DNA of 26,029 nucleotides, from the IMG/VR virus record IMGVR_UViG_3300025097_000047, positions 1 through 26,029 of that record. One strand, written 5' to 3'. The stretch is from a virus. The notes below the pieces were generated by a model. It did no database searches and was not told the origin of the DNA. It saw only the letters and a list, made by a program, of their open reading frames with translations. Below, piece by piece: positions 19,129 through 26,029 of this stretch. Within the stretch, counting starts at the first letter, position 1, and every line of letters begins with the position of its first letter. Both the position numbers and the translations under genes were made by a program.

Positions 19129-19224
19129 ATGATATTAAAAACCATAGCAGTTATCTGTGCCATAGGGTTTATATGGATATGGGCTTTAAGGTATCTGGAC
19201 ACTAAAAGCAGGGAGAATAATTAA
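19129..19224 (+). CDS. 31-aa single-span membrane protein
   Basis: After GAGGGAAAGCC as SD comes MILKTIAVICAIGFIWIWAL, one membrane span, then RYLDTKSREN as a charged end. It directly precedes the next gene, whose SD (GGGAGA) lies in its 3' end. Function unknown. Confidence 0.5.
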   Translation: MILKTIAVICAIGFIWIWALRYLDTKSRENN

Positions 19225-19225
19225 T

Positions 19226-19459
19226 ATGAAAATGCTAGAAGGATTAGACGCTTTAGATGCGTTATTGTTGTTTGGTTTCAGGATAGTGAAGGAAATGCCA
19301 AAGACCAGCACATTAATCACCGGAACCGGCTACAGGCTTTGCAGTTCAAAGGTGGATGGGCTGTATCCGGACTCTGTATCATTATTATTTAAAGAGGTTG
19401 ATGAAGCGCCTGAGTTTTACAAAAAAAGGCTGGTCCAAATGGGGAAAAGGATGAAATGA
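19226..19459 (+). CDS. 77-aa hypothetical protein
   Basis: SD CAGGGAGA lies before the ATG, one base after the previous stop. The sequence has a hydrophobic helix (LDALDALLLFGFRIVKEM), strands (TLITGTGYRLCSS) and a helical end. It overlaps the next ATG by four bases. Fold and role are unknown. Confidence 0.55.
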   Translation: MKMLEGLDALDALLLFGFRIVKEMPKTSTLITGTGYRLCSSKVDGLYPDSVSLLFKEVDEAPEFYKKRLVQMGKRMK

Positions 19460-19689
19460 GTAAATTTTTTAAAGTGGATTCCTGTAATGAGTGTCCATAC
19501 AACGAACAGTTATGGTGTGGTGAATACGCTAAACCTGAGAGGACCTACTTCTGTGCATACTCCCCTGTTCAATTTCTAATACCAAATGAGGGTAAATACG
19601 AGATACATCCGGACTGTGGATTGTTGGATATTATATATTTAGGACTTACTCCAGGCGAAATAGAAATAGCTATAAAGGGATACGCATGA
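19456..19689 (+). CDS. 77-aa Cys-rich protein
   Basis: It sits between genes with four-base overlaps on both sides. Cys residues fall as CNECPY, WCGEY, FCAYSPVQF and PDCGL, a spacing able to bind one metal. The C-terminus is helical (GLTPGEIEIAIKGYA). It directly precedes the large terminase and is likely co-translated with it, but no packaging role is known. Confidence 0.6.
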   Translation: MSKFFKVDSCNECPYNEQLWCGEYAKPERTYFCAYSPVQFLIPNEGKYEIHPDCGLLDIIYLGLTPGEIEIAIKGYA

Positions 19690-21239
19690 ATGATGCAGGA
19701 ATGAAATACAGCGCTAAAGGCGAAATGGAGCTTATTGAGCAGTTATTAACCCCTGATATGATGCTTGAGCCTCTTAAATTCGTTATGTTCGCTTATCCGT
19801 GGGGAGAAGTCGGCACTCCTCTTGCTATGCGTAAAGGTCCGAGAAAATGGCAGAGACAAGAGCTTATTAACATAGGTAAGCACAATATTGAGAATCAGTT
19901 AAGGATTAATAGGGGCGAAGAGCCTCTACCGTATAACTTGGCGGTTTCATCAGGTCGTGGTACCGGAAAAACCACACTATTCGCTTGGATAGCTCATTGG
20001 GCTGCTTCTACATGGATCGGTTGTAGTGTCATTATGACAGCTAATACAGAGCAACAGTTACGGACTAGAACATGGGCTGAGTTGGGCAAATGGCATACTA
20101 TGGCTATAAACAGCCATTGGTTTGAACGTACTGCCACTACTTTAAAACCTGCTAAATGGTTTGATGTATCCCTGCGAGAGAAGATGAAGAAGGACACGGC
20201 ATATTACTATATTCAGGCTCAGTTGTGGTCAGAAGAGAATCCAGACGCATTTGCAGGTGTTCATAATGAAAATGGCGTAGTTCTGCTCTTTGACGAAGGC
20301 AGTAATATACCTGCTTCCATCTGGACGGTATCAGAAGGTTTCTTTACAGAGCCTATATTCCTCCGGTTCTGGCTGGTAATGTCAAACCCTCGTAGACCAC
20401 AGGGAGCGTTTTTTGACTGTTTCCATAAGGATAGCGAATACTGGAATACACGGTTTATTGATTCAAGAAGTGTGGAAGGCACAGATAAGTCTATATACCA
20501 GAAGATTATAGATAAACATGGCGAGGACTCAGATGTTGCCAGGGTAGAGGTAAAAGGGCAATTTCCTCGTACCGGCTCCAACCAGCTTATCGGATTCACC
20601 ACAGTTGAAGAGGCTGCGAGTCGTACCATAAAAAAAGAGGATGTTGCCGGTTCAGCCAAGATTCTTGGAATTGACGTTGCAAGATTCGGGGATGATTTAT
20701 CTACAATCCAGAAGAGACAGGGCTTAATTGCCTTTGAACCGATAGAATTCTCTAAAGTAGATAATATGGAGCTTGCCAGTACCGTAGCCAATGTTGCTAA
20801 TCAATGGAAGGCAGATGCTATTATCATCGGTTCAGGAGGCGGTCAGGGCGTAATCGACAGATTGAGGCAGTTAGGTTTCAATGTATTAGAGGTAGACGAA
20901 GGTGGCTCTGCAGACCGTAAAGACCTCTATCTTAACAAACGTATTGAAATGTGGGACAATATGCTTGAGTGGCTCCTGGCAGGTGGAGTCATACCAAACC
21001 ACGAAAGACTCAAAGAAGACCTGTCATCACCGATGTACGCATATACACCAACCAGCAGCAAGAAAGTCCTTGAGAGCGTAGAAGCTATGAAAAAGAGAGG
21101 ATTACCTTCTCCGGACTTTGGCACTTCATTGGCACTTACCTTCTCCGTTGAAATCGCTCCCACAATGGTACAAATTCAAGGAGGCATGGGTAAAGTAGTT
21201 GATAAATTTGATCCATTCAGCATACCTGCAACTAAATAA
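19686..21239 (+). CDS. terL: Terminase large subunit
   Basis: The 517-aa protein has an N-terminal packaging ATPase with Walker A GRGTGKTT (residues 90-97), Walker B LLFDEGSN (200-207) and the coupling motif MSNPRRP (232-238). The C-terminal nuclease has GIDVARFGDD (Asp330, Asp336) and the late acidic motif SPDFGTSLAL. Together with TerS it cuts concatemers and pumps DNA through the portal. The ATG overlaps the upstream TGA; a second ATG at 19701 is possible. Motif spacing and length are normal. It is followed by a promoter and the head genes. Confidence 0.93.
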   Translation: MNDAGMKYSAKGEMELIEQLLTPDMMLEPLKFVMFAYPWGEVGTPLAMRKGPRKWQRQELINIGKHNIENQLRINRGEEPLPYNLAVSSGRGTGKTTLFAWIAHWAASTWIGCSVIMTANTEQQLRTRTWAELGKWHTMAINSHWFERTATTLKPAKWFDVSLREKMKKDTAYYYIQAQLWSEENPDAFAGVHNENGVVLLFDEGSNIPASIWTVSEGFFTEPIFLRFWLVMSNPRRPQGAFFDCFHKDSEYWNTRFIDSRSVEGTDKSIYQKIIDKHGEDSDVARVEVKGQFPRTGSNQLIGFTTVEEAASRTIKKEDVAGSAKILGIDVARFGDDLSTIQKRQGLIAFEPIEFSKVDNMELASTVANVANQWKADAIIIGSGGGQGVIDRLRQLGFNVLEVDEGGSADRKDLYLNKRIEMWDNMLEWLLAGGVIPNHERLKEDLSSPMYAYTPTSSKKVLESVEAMKKRGLPSPDFGTSLALTFSVEIAPTMVQIQGGMGKVVDKFDPFSIPATK

Positions 21240-21285
21240 TTTCGCATCATTTCACACAACCACGAAAATAATTCGCATTTTTTTC

Positions 21286-21314
21286 TTGACACTACGAATA
21301 AATATCGCTATAGG
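21286..21314 (+). promoter_or_regulatory. Strong sigma-70-like promoter of the head module
   Basis: TTGACA (21286-21291), exactly 17 bases, then TATAGG (21309-21314), preceded by a T-run. It lies 47 bases after terL and 56 bases before the first head-module gene. Confidence 0.7.
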
Positions 21315-21322
21315 GTATGGAG

Positions 21323-21343
21323 ATATTTAAGTATACTAAATAT
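21323..21343. promoter_or_regulatory. AT-rich palindrome just after the head promoter
   Basis: ATATTTA-agtatac-TAAATAT is a 7-bp inverted repeat that begins about nine bases after the -10 box, an ideal place for a repressor site. It could also be part of the 5' leader hairpin. Confidence 0.4.
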
Positions 21344-21369
21344 AGCATATATATTTAAGGAGACTCTTT

Positions 21370-21618
21370 ATGTGTATGGGGGGAGGAGCGCCATCAATAC
21401 CAGCACCACCGCCACCGCCACCGCCACCGGAGCCAGCGCCAACACCAGCCACTCGATCACAGCCTAAACTGGCAGATGCAAGCGTTAAGAAGGCTAAGTC
21501 TGATGTTGAAAATAAGGCGAGGGCATTTGCAGGTACAAGGGGTGGCACACTTGTTACAGGTCCGGAAGGGCTTGCTCAGGTCGAAGCAAATACTCAGAAG
21601 AAAACTTTATTAGGATAG
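21370..21618 (+). CDS. 82-aa Pro-rich head-module protein with KKTLLG tail
   Basis: SD AAGGAGA precedes the ATG. The protein starts MCMGGG, has a run of Pro (about residues 11-26), and ends RGGTLVTGPEGL then KKTLLG. The same ending occurs in the next protein. Small Gly/Pro-rich proteins of this kind stand before the portal in many podophages; the family role is not settled, but a virion or assembly function is likely from position. Its last codons and stop (TTAGGATAG) also supply the SD for the next gene. Confidence 0.65.
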   Translation: MCMGGGAPSIPAPPPPPPPPEPAPTPATRSQPKLADASVKKAKSDVENKARAFAGTRGGTLVTGPEGLAQVEANTQKKTLLG

Positions 21619-21622
21619 ATAT

Positions 21623-22291
21623 ATGTCGGGTGGAAGAAATCGTAGAGCAAGAGCTGGTATCTTTGCTGCAGACGCAGGAGCAAAGAATAGTTTTAATAGA
21701 AGCAGGTTTGATGTTGCTATTAGCGAAGGAGAGTTACTTGCTGATATTTCAGGGCAATTACCCTTTCATTTAGGACCAACAAGATTTGTTCAGCAGACTA
21801 ATTACCCTATTACGAGGGGAAATCCAAGGGGATTCCTCGATTTAGACTTTAGGACAGGGAAAGAACTATCACAAGGCTTAACTGGCAATCCGCAGGTTGG
21901 TGGTGGAATATTTCTTGGAAATGCAAAAATGGGTGCAGAGGCAGCATCTATTATATTTGAACAGTTGGGAAGAAGTGATCCAGACAAAGCAGCAGAATTT
22001 AAGAATGAGTTTCTTACGAATACAGGCGCTCATACTGACGGAGGGCGTGGGTTCCTTTCAGGTGATTTTAAATTTACAGGGACATCTGCAAACCGTCTTC
22101 CACCTATACAAAATTCGGTTGCTAGGGGAGCAAGGGCAAGGCTTGGAGTTGGTGATCCTACGGTGGCTGATGCCACACAGGAAGGGAAAAAAAGAAAGAA
22201 TTTAGGGGAAAGCAGGGGTGGCACCCTATTAACCGGTAATGCCGGTTTAAGTGATTCTGCCAATACAACTAAAAAAACTTTATTAGGATAA
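21623..22291 (+). CDS. 222-aa head-module protein sharing the RGGTLLTG...KKTLLG tail
   Basis: The ATG follows AGGATAG by a few bases. The body is Gly-, Arg- and Asn-rich (FNRSRFDVAISEGELLADIS, GLTGNPQVGGGIFLGNAKMG) and looks elongated or beta-structured. The C-terminus repeats the tail of the preceding protein (ESRGGTLLTGNAGL, KKTLLG). It lies immediately before the portal gene, so a virion role is likely; no named family is recognised. The conserved tail could be a docking tag. Confidence 0.6.
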   Translation: MSGGRNRRARAGIFAADAGAKNSFNRSRFDVAISEGELLADISGQLPFHLGPTRFVQQTNYPITRGNPRGFLDLDFRTGKELSQGLTGNPQVGGGIFLGNAKMGAEAASIIFEQLGRSDPDKAAEFKNEFLTNTGAHTDGGRGFLSGDFKFTGTSANRLPPIQNSVARGARARLGVGDPTVADATQEGKKRKNLGESRGGTLLTGNAGLSDSANTTKKTLLG

Positions 22292-22294
22292 GCT

Positions 22295-23962
22295 ATGCCA
22301 CGTTTAGATTTAAGAAAGAAATTTGACACAAGGCTTGCTGATATGAAAAATATCAGGATTCCACACGAAGGTCCCTTAAAAGACCTGAGAGACTATATAG
22401 CTCCTAATCGTGGTAATTTTCTTGAAGATGAAGGGAATAGGGGTAAGCGAAAGGATCTTAAAATATACAATGGAATACCCACTCTCTCTGCCCGAACATT
22501 TGGCGTTGGAATGAAGGCAGGGGTAACAAGCTCCTCTCGTCCTTGGTTCCGGTTGGCTATGTCAGATCGTGGTCTTATGGAGCGTGATGATGTAAGGGCA
22601 TATTTACGAGGAGTTGAGGAAAGGTTATATCAAATATTTAATAAGTCAAACTTTTATCCGATGGCTGCCGTATCATATTATGAATTGGGAGTGTTTGGCA
22701 CGGCTCCCATGTCTATTAAGGCTGACTTTGAGGATATTGTACGGTTTGACACATATACGGTTGGGGAATACTGGATAGCCACTAATTCAAGAGGGGTTGT
22801 TGATGTTCTCTATAGAAGGATATGGAAAACTCCTGTTCAGTTAATTGAAGAATTTGGCAAAGAAAATGTTTCACATGAAACAATTACAAAGGCTAATACG
22901 AAACCTGATGATAAAATTAAGGTAATTCATGCCGTTGAACCGAATGATGAACGTATTCCGGATATGATTGATGCAGAAAATAAGACATATAGAAGCGTTT
23001 ATTATGAGGAGGGCAGCAGGGCTGACGAAGGCTTTTTGGCTGTATCAGGCTTTGATACATTTCCTTATGTCGTTTCTCGTTGGTCCGTTAATGCTTCAGA
23101 TCCATACGGTACCGACCAGCCAGGACTAATAGCTCTTGGCGATGCTAAACAGTTACAGGCAGGAACATTCAGGAAGGCAGCAGGGCTTGACAGAAACCTT
23201 AATCCACCATTACAAGCACCGGCTGACCTCAAAAATCAACGGATTATGAATGTGCCTGGTGGCGTTACATTTGTCAGTAGCTTTAGTGGCTCTCAGGGTA
23301 TTAAACCGATGTATGATGTCCGCATCCCCCTTCAAGACATTATACAGGATAATTTACAGATAGAAGAGCGTATAAAAGACGCTTTTTTTGTTAATATGTT
23401 CCTTGCTATACAGGCGAATAATAGACCACAGGATATGAAGGCTGAGGTTGCGTTCCAGATTGACAAGGAAAGGCTTCTTATGTTGGGACCTGTGCTGGAA
23501 AGTCTCAATGAAGATTTCCTTAATCCTCTCATAGACAGGGTATTTTTCATCGCTCAAGAGGCAGGTGTTCTTCCGGAGCCACCTGAAGACCTTGCTGACC
23601 AAGACTTAAAGATAGAATATGTATCTTCCCTTGCTAAGGCTCAGAAGGTAGCAGCAATAAGCAATATGGAGCGATTAAGTGGTCTTATAGGGTTATGGGC
23701 GCAGTTTAATCCTGACGTTATTGATAAGTTTGATTTCGACCAGGCAACAGATGAAGCCAGCGAAATACTTGATGTGCCTACAAATATTATAAGATCTGAT
23801 GAAGATGTTGCTGAAATAAGGAAAATAAAGCAACAGATGAAGCAAGGTCAGATAGCTCTTGAGTCGGGTGTCGCTGCAGCAGGGGCAGCCAAAGACCTTG
23901 CAAACGCACCTGTTGGCACCGGTAATATGCTTGAACAGCTTGCAGGGGTAACGCCAGCTTAA
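22295..23962 (+). CDS. Portal (head-tail connector) protein
   Basis: The 555-aa protein matches the podophage head-tail connector family (T7 gp8-like): RDYIAPNRGNFLEDEGNRG near residue 32, SARTFGVGMKAGVTSSSRPW, SYYELGVFGTAPM, a DPYGTDQPG loop, and a long C-terminal helical region. Twelve copies form the ring through which DNA enters. It starts three bases after the previous stop with AGGATAAG as SD. Length fits the family. Confident from motifs and position between terminase and scaffold/capsid. Confidence 0.88.
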   Translation: MPRLDLRKKFDTRLADMKNIRIPHEGPLKDLRDYIAPNRGNFLEDEGNRGKRKDLKIYNGIPTLSARTFGVGMKAGVTSSSRPWFRLAMSDRGLMERDDVRAYLRGVEERLYQIFNKSNFYPMAAVSYYELGVFGTAPMSIKADFEDIVRFDTYTVGEYWIATNSRGVVDVLYRRIWKTPVQLIEEFGKENVSHETITKANTKPDDKIKVIHAVEPNDERIPDMIDAENKTYRSVYYEEGSRADEGFLAVSGFDTFPYVVSRWSVNASDPYGTDQPGLIALGDAKQLQAGTFRKAAGLDRNLNPPLQAPADLKNQRIMNVPGGVTFVSSFSGSQGIKPMYDVRIPLQDIIQDNLQIEERIKDAFFVNMFLAIQANNRPQDMKAEVAFQIDKERLLMLGPVLESLNEDFLNPLIDRVFFIAQEAGVLPEPPEDLADQDLKIEYVSSLAKAQKVAAISNMERLSGLIGLWAQFNPDVIDKFDFDQATDEASEILDVPTNIIRSDEDVAEIRKIKQQMKQGQIALESGVAAAGAAKDLANAPVGTGNMLEQLAGVTPA

Positions 23963-23963
23963 T

Positions 23964-24287
23964 ATGAAAGATAATATAGGCATAGAAGGCGAAGATAAAA
24001 ATATAAAAAAGCAGGATGTGTTGCTCAAGGCAGAAGCTCTTAAAGATAACGCATCGGTATTAGAGGTAATGGATACTAAAGGTGGGAGGCATTTTGTATG
24101 GGTTATATTATCTGAATGTGGGGTTTATAGAGATGGGTTCGACTCTGATCCATACATTCATGCCAGAAATGCCGGAAATCAGTCAGCAGGGCTGAGATTG
24201 TTACATAAAATTTTAACCGTGTGTCCGAAAAAACATGAGTTGATGTTTGCGGAACACAAATATCAGGAGGAAAACGATGAAAAGTAA
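23964..24287 (+). CDS. Bbp19-like virion-associated protein
   Basis: The middle reads GGRHFVWVILSECGVYRDGF and the second half ARNAGNQSAGLRLLHKILTVCP, the pattern of the short Bbp19-like proteins found between portal and scaffold genes in podophages. Its role is not well established; probably a minor head component. The ATG is one base after the portal stop, so it is likely coupled, and its end overlaps the scaffold start by 11 bases. Confidence 0.7.
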   Translation: MKDNIGIEGEDKNIKKQDVLLKAEALKDNASVLEVMDTKGGRHFVWVILSECGVYRDGFDSDPYIHARNAGNQSAGLRLLHKILTVCPKKHELMFAEHKYQEENDEK

Positions 24288-25059
24288 AATGGTTCGTGAA
24301 GAAGAATTTGAAACCCTTACTGATGGTGGGGAAGAAGAGGGTGCTGAGGATAAAGGTGTTGAGGAAGGTTCCGAAGATAAAACAGTAGATCCGGAAGTTG
24401 CAAAGAAAGCTCTGTATCCGAGTGAGGAAAATAAAGACGAAGCCAGGGGAGAGGACAGCGAGGCTAAAGAAGGAGAAGAAGGGGAACCTGAAAAGCCGGA
24501 AGAAGAAATTAAGGCTGAGGAAGACAAAGGGGAAGAAAAAGAAGATAAGGAAGAAAAAAAGGAAGAAGGCAAAGAAGCTGAAACAGAAATGCTTACTGTC
24601 GAAGACCTTAAATTCCCTGAAGGTGTTACTGTAGACCAAGATATTCAGAATGAATTCCTTACTATTGCCAATGATAAAGATATGACTGCCAAGGAAAGAG
24701 GACAGGCATTGGTAAATTTACAGACGAAATTATATACCAAACAGACAGAGGCATACCAGGCACAAATGTCAGCTTGGATTGATACTGTTAAAGCAGATAA
24801 AGAAATGATTGGCGATACTGGAGATAAACTTCCAGCGAATCTGGCTATTGCCAAGAAGGGCATGGAGGGGTTAAAGGTTGATGGTCTTGGTGAAATTCTC
24901 AATGAAACAGGATACGGCAATCACCCAGCAATCGTTAAGGCATTTTATAGAATAGGAAAATCAATAAGCGAAGATTCTTTCAGGGTTGGTGGAGTAGGAA
25001 AAGACACCTCAGAGAAAGACGCTAAGGATGTGCTTTATCCGAGTGTGGATAAAGTATAG
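24277..25059 (+). CDS. Scaffolding protein
   Basis: The start is ATG 24277 with SD CAGGAGGAAAA; an upstream in-frame TTG is unlikely. The N-terminal 105 residues are extremely acidic (Glu/Asp/Lys repeats), followed by a helical body. The motif ALYPS at 45-49 recurs as VLYPS (252-256) five residues before the C-terminus. Acidic helical proteins between portal and capsid are scaffolds that guide procapsid assembly and then leave. The C-terminal LYPS could bind the capsid protein. Assigned mainly on composition and position. Confidence 0.8.
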   Translation: MKSKMVREEEFETLTDGGEEEGAEDKGVEEGSEDKTVDPEVAKKALYPSEENKDEARGEDSEAKEGEEGEPEKPEEEIKAEEDKGEEKEDKEEKKEEGKEAETEMLTVEDLKFPEGVTVDQDIQNEFLTIANDKDMTAKERGQALVNLQTKLYTKQTEAYQAQMSAWIDTVKADKEMIGDTGDKLPANLAIAKKGMEGLKVDGLGEILNETGYGNHPAIVKAFYRIGKSISEDSFRVGGVGKDTSEKDAKDVLYPSVDKV

Positions 25060-25102
25060 TAGTATTTTATTTTTTTGTTTGTATGTATGGGGAGGATTTG
25101 TT

Positions 25103-26029
25103 ATGGCAACAGTCGGAACGACTTATCTGAATATTGCAGATAAAGTCAAAAGACTCGATCCAAATGGCGAAAAAATCGCTACGATAATCGAGTTGTTGGC
25201 AGAGACAAACGAAGTCATGCAGGACATGGTTGTTATTGAAGGTAACACGCAGACCGGTCATAGAACCACAATGCGTAGTGGTCTTCCATCGACAACATGG
25301 AGAAAGCTGTATGGCTACACCACACCATCTAAATCAACAACCGTACAGGTTGACGATACCGCAGGTATCTTAGAAGCATTCTCAATTCTTGATAAAGACT
25401 TGGGTGATTTAGGGGGTGACGTTGCTGGTTTGAGACTTTCTGAGGATATGGCTTTTTTCCAAGCTATGAATCACGAATTTGTCCAGACTCTATTTTATGG
25501 CAACACGGATACTGATCCGGAAGAATTCATGGGACTTGCACCTAGATTTGGTGACACATCCGCTAGTAATGGGGGGCAGATTATTGATGCCGGAGGTTCC
25601 GGTTCAGACAATGCTTCAATGTGGCTAATCAAATGGTCTGAGAACCACACACACGCATTCTTTCCAAAAGGCACTACTGCTGGTTTACAGCATGATGATA
25701 TGGGTGTCCAGACCGAAACAGACTCTAGTGGTGGTAAGCGAGTGGTTTATCAGACTCGTTACTTATGGAAAGTCGGTCTTTCGGTTAGGGATTGGAGGCA
25801 CGTTGTAAGAATCGCAAATATTGACGTAAGCGCCCTGCTTACTATTGGTAGTGGCTCAGATTCGTCTGCAGACCTTATCAACGATATGATTGACGCTATG
25901 CACGCCAAGATGCAGAACCTTAGTGGTGGAACACTTGTTTGGTACTGTGACCGTGTGGTATATACAGCATTGACGAAGAAGGCAGTTGCAAAAGCGAATG
26001 TAAACTTGACTTACGACACTTTTGGTGGT
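25103..26029 (+). CDS. Major capsid protein, 3' end outside window
   Basis: The frame opens at ATG 25103 with SD GGGGAGGA and has no stop to the window end (309 codons). The protein starts MATVGTTYLNIADKVKR and contains SGLPSTTWRKLYGYTTPSKS, a Gly/Asp-rich middle and LFYGNTDTDPEEFMGLAPRF, as in the major head proteins of podophages; an HK97-type fold is expected. It follows the scaffold gene, the standard order. A short T-rich spacer separates them. Confidence 0.85.
   Translation, partial: MATVGTTYLNIADKVKRLDPNGEKIATIIELLAETNEVMQDMVVIEGNTQTGHRTTMRSGLPSTTWRKLYGYTTPSKSTTVQVDDTAGILEAFSILDKDLGDLGGDVAGLRLSEDMAFFQAMNHEFVQTLFYGNTDTDPEEFMGLAPRFGDTSASNGGQIIDAGGSGSDNASMWLIKWSENHTHAFFPKGTTAGLQHDDMGVQTETDSSGGKRVVYQTRYLWKVGLSVRDWRHVVRIANIDVSALLTIGSGSDSSADLINDMIDAMHAKMQNLSGGTLVWYCDRVVYTALTKKAVAKANVNLTYDTFGG

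Noticed and set aside
24103-24639. Long minus-strand and alternate-frame ORFs over the scaffold gene
   Set aside because: They arise from the Glu/Lys-rich repeats of the scaffold read in other frames and are very low in complexity.
1-26029. CRISPR arrays, insertion sequences or an integrase
   Set aside because: No regularly spaced repeats, no transposase and no recombinase motifs were seen on either strand.

Overview
This window is a stretch of a tailed, podovirus-type bacteriophage genome, most likely from an uncultivated host. The identification rests on an ordered head module near the right end: large terminase (19686-21239), two small Gly/Pro-rich proteins, portal (22295-23962), a Bbp19-like protein, an acidic scaffold (24277-25059) and a major capsid protein that runs off the end (25103 onward). 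Base composition is AT-rich. Genes are tightly packed, with many 1-4 base start/stop overlaps. Shine-Dalgarno sites and the TTGACA-type promoters are of standard bacterial form, so the host is a bacterium with ordinary sigma-70-like and anti-SD signals. I cannot name the host. The genome looks dsDNA and lytic or undetermined: no integrase, repressor or polymerase is visible here.

Layout. (1) 2-1333: 3' part of a LamG/concanavalin-like tail or adhesion protein, followed by structured non-coding DNA. (2) 1672-6829, plus strand: DNA-metabolism operon with small Cys-rich proteins, a recombination protein with an apparent C-terminal OB-like domain, a PD-(D/E)XK exonuclease, a coiled-coil protein, a RusA-type Holliday-junction resolvase, a free-standing HNH endonuclease inside a direct repeat, and a short DnaD-like replication-associated protein. 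(3) 9313-7013, minus strand: an island with two different cytosine-C5 DNA methyltransferases and a small unknown gene, facing a 440-base control region with paired palindromes. (4) 9753-13969, plus strand: a cassette of about a dozen small unknown proteins, nearly all with near-perfect AGGAGG sites, cut by terminators. (5) 14152-19689: a strong promoter, small terminase, a DpdA/TGT-like DNA-guanine transglycosylase, then many tiny genes including zinc-ribbon proteins, a glutaredoxin-like protein, a PD-(D/E)XK nuclease, an NlpC/YiiX-like peptidase, a SEC-C protein, micro-membrane proteins and a tRNA-like element. (6) 19686-26029: packaging and head genes, with a second TTGACA promoter after the large terminase gene.

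How it fits together. The recombination set (annealing-type protein, exonuclease, resolvase) would process replicating concatemers that the terminases package into a portal/scaffold/capsid shell. The two methyltransferases and the DpdA-like enzyme suggest that the phage decorates its DNA with more than one kind of base modification, probably against host restriction. The most unusual points are a decayed duplication of the dpdA leader that now precedes a zinc-finger gene, the HNH gene bracketed by a repeated start-site element with a switch-like RNA upstream, the tRNA-like element with an abnormal anticodon loop, and the dense population of small Cys-rich proteins.
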